Below, one piece after another: positions 14,285 through 22,078 of a stretch of DNA of 22,426 nt (its first letter is position 1; each line of letters begins with the position of its first letter). The DNA is from a bacterium (lineage in GTDB: Bacteria; UBP15; UBA6099; JAJRTR01), in contig JAJRTR010000096.1 of the NCBI GenBank assembly GCA_024278215.1, positions 1-22,426 of the forward strand, in the 5' to 3' direction. Both the position numbers and the translations under genes were made by a program. The notes under the pieces were generated by a model. That model was not told the origin of the DNA, ran no database searches, and saw only the letters and a program-made list of their open reading frames with translations.

Positions 14285-14462
14285 GAGCCAATTGCAAAAT
14301 TATGTTCGTAGCGAGGTCGAACAAAATTTTCAGAAGCAAGGCGGAGGTGTAAAATCCTCACAGGCGTACTTGTAAAGTACGTCGAGGACGATTTCGCGCC
14401 GACAACGCAGCTATGGACAATAGCAGCCGACCGCGGCAGAATCAGAATTTTTCAATCGGCTC
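14285..14462 (+). mobile_element. MITE-like palindromic element, full-length copy
   Basis: The 178-bp unit starts with GAGCCAATTGCAAAATT (14285-14301) and ends with AATTTTTCAATCGGCTC (14446-14462), terminal inverted repeats matching at 15 of 17 positions. CGAT flanks both sides (14281-14284 and 14463-14466), which looks like a 4-bp target duplication. Inside are a hairpin of 12 paired positions out of 13 (14296-14330, around TGTTCG and CGAACA) and a second hairpin around CGTACTT-GTA-AAGTACG (about 14375-14391). It has no coding capacity, so any transposition would need enzymes supplied from elsewhere. Partial copies are at 15841-15897 and 19543-19621. Confidence 0.65.
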
Positions 14463-14824
14463 CGATGTAACCGGGGTAGAAGAAGCCATGTGTGCCCTGT
14501 TTGTCAAGCGGTTTTGGGAATCAGTCATCTTTGGCTTACAAGTTCTGGTATGGAAAAAAGAGTTGCCATGAGAACGTCGCGTTGCCCCGGGTGTGGGGGG
14601 GGACGAGCACGAAGCGCACGGGCCGTCCATCGGGCCGCCACAGAAGGACGATCACGCAGGTTGTCGGCATACTTACTGAACGAAGTGAAGTATCGCGTTA
14701 TTCAAAAACACATAAGTCCAATTACTTCAAATAATGCGCTTACACAGAAATGCTCCCGATCATTATTACCTGACACTGTTTACAACTCCACACCATAACA
14801 TTATATTATCCTAAAATCTTTCGA
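14463..14824. other. Intergenic stretch with no recognisable gene
   Basis: No gene, RNA or terminator is convincing here. Two short plus-strand frames start near 14490 but have no ribosome site or family resemblance. The stretch contains a run of eight G (14595-14602), a likely place for sequencing or replication slippage. Its base composition shifts to AT-rich before the glycosyltransferase start, and TATTATC-like sequences near 14800 could hold its promoter. Confidence 0.4.
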
Positions 14825-15793
14825 ATGCCCGCCTGCAAAATGGTCGATCTCACAATTTCAATTATCAGCAATAACAACAGGGCCCTTATAAAACGCTGCC
14901 TCGAAACCATATATGAAAATACAAAACTTGTGTCATTTGAAATTATTGTTGTCGACAACTGCTCGCGCGACGGTAGCGCGGAGATGATAAGAAACAATTT
15001 TCCCGGTGTAAGGCTCATTGAAAACAGCGAGCCGGACGGCTTCTCGGCAAACCATAACCGGGCTTTGCGTGTCATGAGTGGAAGGTATGTGGTAATACTT
15101 AACGACGACACGGAAGTGCTGCCCGGATGTTTCGACAAAATGTATGATTTCATGAAGTCAAACCCCGATGTCGGTTGCCTCGGGTGCAGGATACTTTGTC
15201 CCGACGGCTCTCTCCAGCAGTCGGTTTACAGGATGCCGACTCTTTCGGTTTTGTTCTATCACGCATTCTTCCTGAACAGCATTTTCCCAAATAGCATACG
15301 GATTGCCAGTTATCGAAACTGGCCCCATAATACCGAAACTGATGTCTCTTTCGTAATCGGCGCATGTATGATGTTTCCATCGGAACTGATAAGAAACATC
15401 GGTTTGCTGGACGACACGTATTATATATATTTCGAGGACGCGGATATATGCAAAAAGGTGCTCGACGCAGGCCGGCGTGTAGTTTTTTTCCCGGGTGCGG
15501 AAATCATCCACCACGGCGGTGCGTCTATGAAGCAGGTCGGAGAAATAGCGCTGCATAACGCGTATCGAAGCAAACTTATTTTCTACAGAAAACATTACGG
15601 CGCTCACACACTGCCTCTGGTCGCGGCTCTGGATGTTATCGGTGCTGCAAACAGGATTGCCGCATGGAGCCTGCTCAAGATAATCCAGCCCGGACAGCGA
15701 AAACATTATGACGAGCGAATCGGCTATTTCAAAAGAGTCGTCAAATGGTATTTTATGCGCAAAAACAGGCTTCCCCCACGGCTTGATTCATAA
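14825..15793 (+). CDS. GT2-family glycosyltransferase (rhamnosyltransferase-like)
   Basis: The 322-aa protein has a GT-A fold. The start is LTISIISNNNRALIKRCLET, followed by EIIVVDNCSRDGS (39-51), the metal/nucleotide-binding NDDTEV (93-98) and a long conserved block GACMMFPSELIRNIGLLDDT followed by YYIYFEDADICKK (197-210). GAEIIHHGG comes later. This block is typical of WbbL-like rhamnosyltransferases and related GT2 enzymes that extend O-antigen or other surface glycans from nucleotide-sugar donors at the cytoplasmic face. Donor and acceptor are not determinable. An ATG at 14840 is an equally good start; neither has a clear ribosome site. It is convergent with the following GT4 gene. Confidence 0.85.
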   Translation: MPACKMVDLTISIISNNNRALIKRCLETIYENTKLVSFEIIVVDNCSRDGSAEMIRNNFPGVRLIENSEPDGFSANHNRALRVMSGRYVVILNDDTEVLPGCFDKMYDFMKSNPDVGCLGCRILCPDGSLQQSVYRMPTLSVLFYHAFFLNSIFPNSIRIASYRNWPHNTETDVSFVIGACMMFPSELIRNIGLLDDTYYIYFEDADICKKVLDAGRRVVFFPGAEIIHHGGASMKQVGEIALHNAYRSKLIFYRKHYGAHTLPLVAALDVIGAANRIAAWSLLKIIQPGQRKHYDERIGYFKRVVKWYFMRKNRLPPRLDS

Positions 15794-15840
15794 TGGAGGC
15801 TATTTGAATATGTGGATGCGGTATCAGCGGATACAATGTT

Positions 15841-15897
15841 GAGCCGATTGAAGTATTCTGATTTCGCCGTGGTCGGCTGCAATCAGCTCTGTTGTTT
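15841..15897 (-). repeat. Partial, diverged copy of the MITE-like element
   Basis: The plus strand begins GAGCCGATTGAAGTATTCTG and continues through GGTCGGCTGCAAT, which is the right end of the full-length element in inverse orientation. About 37 of the first 43 positions match the reverse complement of 14420-14462. A deletion of roughly 8 bp follows before the GTTGTT end. It lies between the convergent GT2 and GT4 genes and stops at the GT4 stop codon. Confidence 0.6.
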
Positions 15898-15899
15898 TA

Positions 15900-17132
15900 C
15901 TATTTCCGCGTTATAAGTTTTTCTATAAGTTCGAGATATTTCTCCGCGAGGACATCGCGATTGTAATTCTTTTTGACATACCTGTGTCCGTTGTCGCCGA
16001 GTGTTCGTGTCAACTCGGGATCGTCGGCCAGAGTTACAACAGCGTCAGCGAGCCGGCCCGGATTCTCCGGCTCGACGCATATACCTGCTTGAGCTTTTTT
16101 TATCAGTTCCTCGGCATCGCCCTCGACACCCAGTATAACAGGCTTTCCCATCGCTGAAGATTCAAATATTTTCGATGGCAGTACGGATTGGAACAGTTCG
16201 TGCTTCTTCAAATGCGCGATGCAGGCATCACTTACGGAGATAAAAGACGGCATCATTTTTTTCTCCTGGAGCCCCGTATAAATGATGTTTTCGAGCCCCA
16301 TTTCCTTCGCCTCGTTCTCGAGTCGCTCCTTGACCGCGCCGTCGCCGACAACAAGTATCTTTATGTCGTTCCTGTTTCTATCTCTCAGTTCTGCCGCCAT
16401 ACCGTTTATGACTTCCAGGCACGAACACAGCCCGATCGTGCCGATGTATGCGCAGGTAAAATGATCGTTCAGTCCGTATCTGTCACAAAGAACACTATCG
16501 GGCGGCATGGGCGCGAACATATCCATGTCTGCGCCGTTTGTGATTATCGTTATCTTTTCAGGCGGCACACCTTTGCCGGCGATGTTTGCTTTGTAGCCTT
16601 CGCCGACTGCCACAATGTGATGCGCGCAGGCATACATTTTCTTTTCGAGGAACTCGAGGAAACGCAGTGCCGCTCGGTTGCCCATAGCGCTTGCGGCTTC
16701 GATCGACTCCGGCCATATATCGCGAATCTCAAGTATGCACGGACTTCTCTTGAACCAGCCGGATAATATGCCGGCCCATCCGCAGAAGAACTGCGGCGAT
16801 GTCGAGATAATTATGTCGGGTTTCTTCTGCAACAGCGAGATCAGGAATGCCATTATCATATAAGAAAAGTAATTCATCACCCGCCTGATGAAACCGCGGT
16901 TGGCTGCGAGATACGTCCATATTCGTATCACATTTATCCCGTCGATCTTTTCGCGCTGGTACAGTTTATTTCGATAACCTTCGTATACAACACCGCTCGG
17001 GCAGTTAGGTGCACATGTTATCACAGTCACCTTGTGGCCTGCCCTGACCCATCTCTTGCAGTGGTCATAAGTCCGCGTCGCAGGCGCGTTCACTTCAGGC
17101 GGGAAGTAATGTGAGAAAAAAAGTATGTTCAT
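15900..17132 (-). CDS. GT4-family glycosyltransferase (WbuB/WcaI-like)
   Basis: The 410-aa protein is a GT-B fold enzyme. The N-terminal part reads MNILFFSHYFPPEVNAPATR, and the later RDIWPESI (137-144) is characteristic of the WbuB group. The C-terminal half has VVGDG (261-265), YTGLQEKK and the nucleotide-sugar-binding segment KIFESSAMGKPVILGVEGDA (321-340) with Glu324. Enzymes of this group transfer sugars such as fucose or N-acetyl-fucosamine during O-antigen or capsule synthesis. The donor here is unknown. It is followed upstream in the same orientation by the two-domain dehydrogenase (39-nt gap), so the two are probably co-transcribed in the order dehydrogenase, then GT4. Confidence 0.88.
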   Translation of the reverse strand: MNILFFSHYFPPEVNAPATRTYDHCKRWVRAGHKVTVITCAPNCPSGVVYEGYRNKLYQREKIDGINVIRIWTYLAANRGFIRRVMNYFSYMIMAFLISLLQKKPDIIISTSPQFFCGWAGILSGWFKRSPCILEIRDIWPESIEAASAMGNRAALRFLEFLEKKMYACAHHIVAVGEGYKANIAGKGVPPEKITIITNGADMDMFAPMPPDSVLCDRYGLNDHFTCAYIGTIGLCSCLEVINGMAAELRDRNRNDIKILVVGDGAVKERLENEAKEMGLENIIYTGLQEKKMMPSFISVSDACIAHLKKHELFQSVLPSKIFESSAMGKPVILGVEGDAEELIKKAQAGICVEPENPGRLADAVVTLADDPELTRTLGDNGHRYVKKNYNRDVLAEKYLELIEKLITRK

Positions 17133-17171
17133 CGTCGCAATCTGTGTTTCAAACCTATAATTGCACGGCTG

Positions 17172-19304
17172 TCACAGCTCGATTGTTTTTCCGCTCCGGG
17201 CAGACTCGACTGCCGCAAAACTCGCCAGCGTCACATTCCTTAGTTCAGCAAACGGTATCATCTGACCGCCGCCGGCCGCGATCCTTTTAATAAACGTGTC
17301 CAACTCGACAGTGTGTCCTTTATCCTGACGCGGAGTCCTGAAACTTTTAAAGCCCGGTACGCCATAAGCTCTTGTCGTGCGGAAATTTTCGATTCTGAAA
17401 ACACGCCCTTCGCTGAAAACTTCTATCATTTCTTTGGGATAAGCGCCCGATCCGTTTGCAAAATAATTTACAGTGCCTATGGAGCCGTCGGCGAAACCAA
17501 GCACGATAGACATTCGATCTTCGCGCGCGCAGGCGGCGTCCGTCGCCATTATCGCCGACACTTTTTTCACACTGCTGCACGCAAAAAAACACATCAAGTC
17601 GATGAAGTGGCACGCTTCGCCGATTATCCTGCCGCCGCTGCGCTCGAAGTCCAGCATCCAGTGGTCCGGCGGCAGGGCTCCCGCGTTTATAGTCATATTC
17701 ATGCAAAGGGGCTCACTTCTGCTTTTTAGGACATTCATAATTCTCGCGACATGCGGACTGAACCGCCTGTTGAAACCGACCATCAACAGTCTGTCCGGTG
17801 CGACCGCCACCGATTTCTCGATTGCATCAAGTTCGTCGCGGTTCATCGCGAGCGGCTTTTCGACGAACACATGCTTGCCGGCCTCGAGCGCGGCGCATGT
17901 CATTTTCGCATGAACATTATTCGTGGCGACCACAAATACCGCGTTCACTTCAGGATCGTCAAGTATTATCCGGTAGTCGGTTATCGCGCTGCCGATATTG
18001 AATTTCACCGCCGCGTGTTTTGCCGCCGCGGCATTCACGCCGGCTGCGATATACGCAATTTTCGCGCTGGTTTTCTTCAGTTCGGGCAGCAGTATGTTTT
18101 TCGAGAATATCCCGGCGCCGACTATCCCGACTACCGGCATGCCGATCCCCGAAAAGGCTGTCTGCGTTACTTCCGTCCATCTCCTCTTTTCGACTTTTTC
18201 GGGATAATCCAGTATCACACCGAGTGTTCCCGAATCCGATTTTATTTTTTCGTAAGCCGCGCCCGCGTTGCTTATATCGAACCTGTCCGAAATAAGTTGT
18301 TTCGCTCTGAGCGAACTGTTGCGCATAGCGTTCAGCACAGCATCGAAGTTACGCTGCTCGGTCCAGCGCACGAATCCAGGCGGGTAATCGTTCCCCTTGA
18401 GTTCGTAGGAATCGTCGTATCGGCCCGGCCCGTAGGAACACGACACCTGGAAAGTTATTTCCTTTTCGTAGAAATCACTTCTCTGAAGATTCAGCCCGAC
18501 GACCCCGACGAGTATTATTCGCCCGCGCTGCCTGCAAGCCTGCGCCGACTGGTGCATGATCTCATTCGTTTTCGCGGACGCCGTGACAAGCACTCCGTCG
18601 ACACCCCTGCCCGCCGTCCACGCATTCGCCGAAGCAACGACATCGCCCGACGAGGCTGCACTTATCACTTTCGCGCCCAACGATTCCGCAAGGGCAAGCC
18701 TTTTCTCATTTATGTCTATTGCCGCCACTTCGCAACCGTTGGCTTTCAGCAACTGCACTGCAAGCAGCCCGACAAGGCCGAGTCCGAACACAATAAATTT
18801 TTCTCCGAAAGCAGGTGCGGCCAGACGCATGCCCTGAAGCGCCACCGCGCCGAGCACTGTGAATGCCGCCTCGTCGAACTCAACTTCATCGGGAATCTTC
18901 GCGACAAGATTTCGAGGCACACACACGATTTCCGCGTGAGGTCCGTTGCTGACCACCCTGTCGCCGGGCAGCAGGTCCAACACGCCGCTGCCTGTCTCCA
19001 GCACCACACCCGCATTGCAGTACCCGAGCGGCACAGGCTCGTCGAGCCTGCGGAATACAGCCTCCACGGTCGGCATGATTCCGTCTGTACGCAGTTTTTC
19101 GAGAACCTGTCTGACCTTGTCCGGCTGCTGCCTGACCTTCTGCAGAAGATTCGCCTGCCCAAACTCGACAAGCATACGCTCCGTTCCCGCGGAGATTAAC
19201 GAAGCGCGTGTTTGAATGAGTATCATCCCATGCCCCACCCTGGGACACGGCACGTCTGCAATTTCCAGTTCTCCACTTTTCAGATGCTGCAATATCTGTT
19301 TCAT
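17172..19304 (-). CDS. Bi-domain oxidoreductase: zinc-type dehydrogenase (MDR) fused to Gfo/Idh/MocA domain
   Basis: In this 710-aa fusion, residues 1-370 form a medium-chain dehydrogenase with the NAD(P) motif GLGLVG (174-179) and PLGYCNAGVV. At the usual catalytic-zinc cysteine region it reads SLISAGTE, lacking the Cys, as is normal for this subgroup. Residues 388-710 form a Gfo/Idh/MocA dehydrogenase with VGIVGAGIFSK (391-401) and the signature VEKPLAMN (481-488), then GEACHFIDL. Such fusions are recurrent in surface polysaccharide loci and are thought to make unusual sugars by oxidising and reducing nucleotide-sugar or heparosan-like substrates. The exact reaction is unproven. It sits directly before the GT4 gene on the same strand. 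Ribosome site: weak GAAGA before the ATG. Confidence 0.88.
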   Translation of the reverse strand: MKQILQHLKSGELEIADVPCPRVGHGMILIQTRASLISAGTERMLVEFGQANLLQKVRQQPDKVRQVLEKLRTDGIMPTVEAVFRRLDEPVPLGYCNAGVVLETGSGVLDLLPGDRVVSNGPHAEIVCVPRNLVAKIPDEVEFDEAAFTVLGAVALQGMRLAAPAFGEKFIVFGLGLVGLLAVQLLKANGCEVAAIDINEKRLALAESLGAKVISAASSGDVVASANAWTAGRGVDGVLVTASAKTNEIMHQSAQACRQRGRIILVGVVGLNLQRSDFYEKEITFQVSCSYGPGRYDDSYELKGNDYPPGFVRWTEQRNFDAVLNAMRNSSLRAKQLISDRFDISNAGAAYEKIKSDSGTLGVILDYPEKVEKRRWTEVTQTAFSGIGMPVVGIVGAGIFSKNILLPELKKTSAKIAYIAAGVNAAAAKHAAVKFNIGSAITDYRIILDDPEVNAVFVVATNNVHAKMTCAALEAGKHVFVEKPLAMNRDELDAIEKSVAVAPDRLLMVGFNRRFSPHVARIMNVLKSRSEPLCMNMTINAGALPPDHWMLDFERSGGRIIGEACHFIDLMCFFACSSVKKVSAIMATDAACAREDRMSIVLGFADGSIGTVNYFANGSGAYPKEMIEVFSEGRVFRIENFRTTRAYGVPGFKSFRTPRQDKGHTVELDTFIKRIAAGGGQMIPFAELRNVTLASFAAVESARSGKTIEL

Positions 19305-19370
19305 TTGATCTTCAGGCTCTTGTTTCCAATGTCGTTTTTACTTTCACACTATGATTGACCGTACTATCCG

Positions 19371-19397
19371 CATCGACACCCGGACATTTATTATAAT
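19371..19397. repeat. Direct repeat copy 1 (promoter-like)
   Basis: The 27-bp sequence ends in CCGGACATTTATTATAAT and recurs at 19651-19677 with 4 differences. It overlaps the probable promoter of the bi-domain oxidoreductase on the minus strand. Confidence 0.5.
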
Positions 19398-19418
19398 ATC
19401 ATTTAAGCACGTTATCAG
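19390..19418 (-). promoter_or_regulatory. Candidate promoter of the bi-domain oxidoreductase/GT4 unit
   Basis: On the minus strand CTGATA (19413-19418) and a perfect TATAAT (19390-19395) are 17 nt apart, leaving a leader of about 80 nt before the ATG at 19304. Confidence 0.35.
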
Positions 19419-19542
19419 TTTTCCTCGCAAATGATGTAAAATGTAATTGTATTTTATCCGATCATATTGAACAACCAAAACTATTTCCTCAATATCCTGA
19501 ACTTGTGCGTTTTTATATGAGAGTAGTGCCATGTCAACAAAG

Positions 19543-19621
19543 GAGGATGATTTTGTGCCGACAACGCAGCTATGGACAATTGCAGCCGACCGCAGCCGAA
19601 TCAGAATTTTGCAATTGGCTC
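19543..19621 (+). repeat. Right-half copy of the MITE-like element
   Basis: These 79 bp match 14384-14462 with about 8 substitutions and no gaps. They include the right terminal repeat AATTTTGCAATTGGCTC (19605-19621), here a perfect match to the reverse complement of the full-length element's left end. The left half is absent. Confidence 0.65.
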
Positions 19622-19648
19622 TTTAGAATATCTTTATTATCCACTTAC

Positions 19649-19677
19649 TTCATAAACAGCCGGACACTTATTATAAT
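19649..19677 (+). promoter_or_regulatory. Candidate promoter of the helicase gene
   Basis: TTCATA (19649-19654) and a perfect TATAAT (19672-19677) are 17 nt apart, about 45 nt before the helicase ATG. The -10 lies inside direct repeat copy 2. Confidence 0.35.
19651..19677. repeat. Direct repeat copy 2 (promoter-like)
   Basis: The 27-bp sequence ending CCGGACACTTATTATAAT repeats 19371-19397. The two copies bracket the partial MITE-like copy and lie in front of the two divergent genes. Confidence 0.5.
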
Positions 19678-19722
19678 TTGTCATTGTGTCAAATCAGGAA
19701 ATAAACTGTTGAGAAAAACATT

Positions 19723-22062
19723 ATGCAATTTAAAGGACTTACGCTCGACCCGTTTCAGGAAGAAGCAATTCGCGCGGTGGATGCGAACCATTCGGTAATC
19801 GTAGCCGCGCCGACCGGAGCCGGAAAAACGGTTATCGCCGAATATGCGATTGAAAAAGCTATCAAAAATGACAGGCAGATAATATACACTGCGCCGATCA
19901 AAGCGCTGAGCAACCAGAAATACCGCGACTTTTCGCGCGATTATCCCGACAAGATCGGCATTATGACAGGCGATGTAATACTTAATCCGGAAGCGCCGAT
20001 CCTGATTATGACTACTGAAATATTCAGGAACATAATCTTCGACGCGGGCGCGAGCAGGCTTAAGGAAATCGAATCCGTAATATTCGACGAAATACATTAT
20101 ATAAACGACATCCAGCGCGGTACGGTGTGGGAAGAAAGCATAATTTTCGCGCCGCAGCACATTACGTTTATCTGCCTCAGCGCCACGATACCCAACTTCG
20201 ACGAGTTCGCGGACTGGATGCGCAGTGTGCGTGATAAGCCGATTCAGTCGGTAGTCGAGAAGCACCGTCCCGTGCCCCTCAAGATACATATATGGATACC
20301 CGGATTCGGATTCAGGGACATAAACTTCATCAAAAAGCTCGAGAAGGAAAAAAACAAATACAAGCGCTCGCGCAGGGCGACGAATGTTGATCTTGTATAC
20401 CACCTTCGGCGCGAGAAACAACTGCCGTGCCTGTATTTCCACTTCAGCAGGATAGGCTGCGAGGAGTATGCGCAGCATTTCAGGGGCATCAACCTGCTCG
20501 ATCATGACGAGCGGCGGCAGGTACTGTCTATATATGACGAGCTTTGCAAGCAATTCGGCGTGAGTCTCCGGGGGCAGGCGAACCTGATGCGAAACCTGCT
20601 GAAATCCGGTGTGGCGTTTCATCATGCAGGAGTGCTGCCCTCGCTCAAGGAGATACTCGAGCGCCTGTATACGATGGGCCTGATAAAACTCCTTTTCACA
20701 ACCGAAACATTCGCGGTCGGGATAAATATGCCGGCGCGCGCCGTGATCTTCAACAATATAATGAAGAACGACGGCATATCGTTTCGCTATCTCACAGCCC
20801 GCGAATTCCAGCAGATGTCGGGACGCGCAGGACGCAGGGGCATCGACGATGTCGGCTATGCCTACGCCTGCATCCAGCCGCGCGACGCCAACTACAAAGG
20901 TGTGCGGCAGTGCATGTCCAAAGACGCGGAGGACATTCAATCGCAGTTCAGCCTTTCATACTCGAGCATCCTGAATCTCTACGACACATTCGGCGACGCC
21001 GTCTATGAAGTCTGCGAGATGAGTTTCAACAATTTCAAAACCATCGCCCAGGTAAAGGGAATCAGGAAACACGCGGCAGGTGTCAGCAAACAGATCGACC
21101 GCCTGAAGCATTTCGATTGCCTGCACGGAGATTTCTCCGCACACTTCATGCCGTATATGGAAATTCGAGACCGATTCTTAAAGCTGGAAAAGAAAATCAA
21201 GATGCGGAAGAAAAAAAATAAGCCGCCGCGTTTCGAAGACATCGAACGGCTCAAGCAGATCAAGCATGAACTTGAAAATACTGCCTGCATGGCATGTAAG
21301 AAACGGAAAGTCTGCCTGGGTATTCACAAAAAGATCAAAAGGCATGAGCTGCAACTCAAGGATTACAACGACGAGATATACGAAGTCGAAAACTCACAGA
21401 AGAGCATACTCGAGCGGCGCGTCAACTTCCTCAAAAAACTCGGCTATGTCGACGACAAGGGCCTTCTGCCTCGCGGTCGTATAGCATCGCAGATATTCGG
21501 CTATGAGATAGTATTCACCGAACTTTATTTCGACGGCATATTCGAGGTGCTGGACGAGCGCGCTATGAATGTCCTCGTATGCTCGATAGTGTTCGAGTCG
21601 CGCCGCGGGGCAAAATATCGGAAGCTCAACGACCAGGTTATCGCGGCAAAGCTCCGCAGGGCCGAGGACACTGTAAGCTGGCTCATGCGCAAAGAGATGG
21701 AAGAAGATGTGCCCGGCCTGATCAAGCCGCTCGACCCAAAACTTAATAAGGCTGTTTACGAATGGTCTTCAGGGTGCAGTTTTGAAGACCTTAAGAAGTT
21801 CACATCCGGCGACGAAGGCGATCTCGTAAGGTCGTTCCGGCTGATTGTGGACTTCCTGCGACAACTCAAACGGGCGATAAACGAACCGATCTTCAGGACG
21901 AAAGTCGACAAGTGTGTCGCGCTTATGTACCGCGATGTGGTCGATGCCGAAGCGCAACTTAAAACAGACCTTAAAACGGAAGACAGGCAAGAATCAACGC
22001 ATGAGGAAAACAGGATACGGGAATTATCCGCAGGTGAAGCGAAAAAAAGCGAAAACAGATAA
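19723..22062 (+). CDS. Ski2-like superfamily 2 RNA/DNA helicase (DEAD/DEAH box) with DSHCT-like C-terminus
   Basis: The 779-aa protein has all SF2 core motifs: Walker A APTGAGKT (29-36), TAPIKALSNQK, MTTEIFRN, DEIH (122-125), SAT (153-155), FHHAGVLPSLKE (299-310), TTETFAVGINMPA (326-338) and QMSGRAGRRG (364-373). These define the Ski2/Mtr4/HelY group, ATP-driven RNA unwinding enzymes; a role in RNA turnover is inferred. A charged coiled region (450-570) carries C522-x2-C525-x5-C531-x3-H535, a candidate metal site. The last third resembles a DSHCT domain. The final 40 residues are polar and variable. The ATG follows TTGAGAAAAACATT, a modest ribosome site. The downstream nuclease gene overlaps or closely follows it. 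Confidence 0.9.
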   Translation: MQFKGLTLDPFQEEAIRAVDANHSVIVAAPTGAGKTVIAEYAIEKAIKNDRQIIYTAPIKALSNQKYRDFSRDYPDKIGIMTGDVILNPEAPILIMTTEIFRNIIFDAGASRLKEIESVIFDEIHYINDIQRGTVWEESIIFAPQHITFICLSATIPNFDEFADWMRSVRDKPIQSVVEKHRPVPLKIHIWIPGFGFRDINFIKKLEKEKNKYKRSRRATNVDLVYHLRREKQLPCLYFHFSRIGCEEYAQHFRGINLLDHDERRQVLSIYDELCKQFGVSLRGQANLMRNLLKSGVAFHHAGVLPSLKEILERLYTMGLIKLLFTTETFAVGINMPARAVIFNNIMKNDGISFRYLTAREFQQMSGRAGRRGIDDVGYAYACIQPRDANYKGVRQCMSKDAEDIQSQFSLSYSSILNLYDTFGDAVYEVCEMSFNNFKTIAQVKGIRKHAAGVSKQIDRLKHFDCLHGDFSAHFMPYMEIRDRFLKLEKKIKMRKKKNKPPRFEDIERLKQIKHELENTACMACKKRKVCLGIHKKIKRHELQLKDYNDEIYEVENSQKSILERRVNFLKKLGYVDDKGLLPRGRIASQIFGYEIVFTELYFDGIFEVLDERAMNVLVCSIVFESRRGAKYRKLNDQVIAAKLRRAEDTVSWLMRKEMEEDVPGLIKPLDPKLNKAVYEWSSGCSFEDLKKFTSGDEGDLVRSFRLIVDFLRQLKRAINEPIFRTKVDKCVALMYRDVVDAEAQLKTDLKTEDRQESTHEENRIRELSAGEAKKSENR

Positions 22063-22078
22063 TCCTGACCCGGTTCTT

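Noticed and set aside
14490-14798. 102-codon plus-strand frame between the MITE-like element and GT2
   Set aside because: It has a CPGCGGG stretch caused by the G8 run, no ribosome site and no homology pattern. Not supported as a gene.
17751-19199. Long (482 aa) plus-strand frame antisense to the bi-domain oxidoreductase
   Set aside because: The composition is Arg/His-rich with no motif, and the opposite strand encodes two complete recognisable dehydrogenase domains. It is a shadow frame.
19498-19510. GAACTTGTGCGTT also present in the arm of the ahcY leader hairpin
   Set aside because: Only about 13 nt match, without the pairing partner or other leader stems. Likely chance.
19505-19798. 97-codon plus-strand frame starting near GGAGG-like sequence
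   Set aside because: The ribosome-like sequence belongs to the repeat copy, and the frame overlaps the helicase start in another frame with no recognisable product.
19681-20940. Long (419 aa) minus-strand frame antisense to the helicase
   Set aside because: It has no family motif or ribosome site and covers the helicase core motifs on the other strand.
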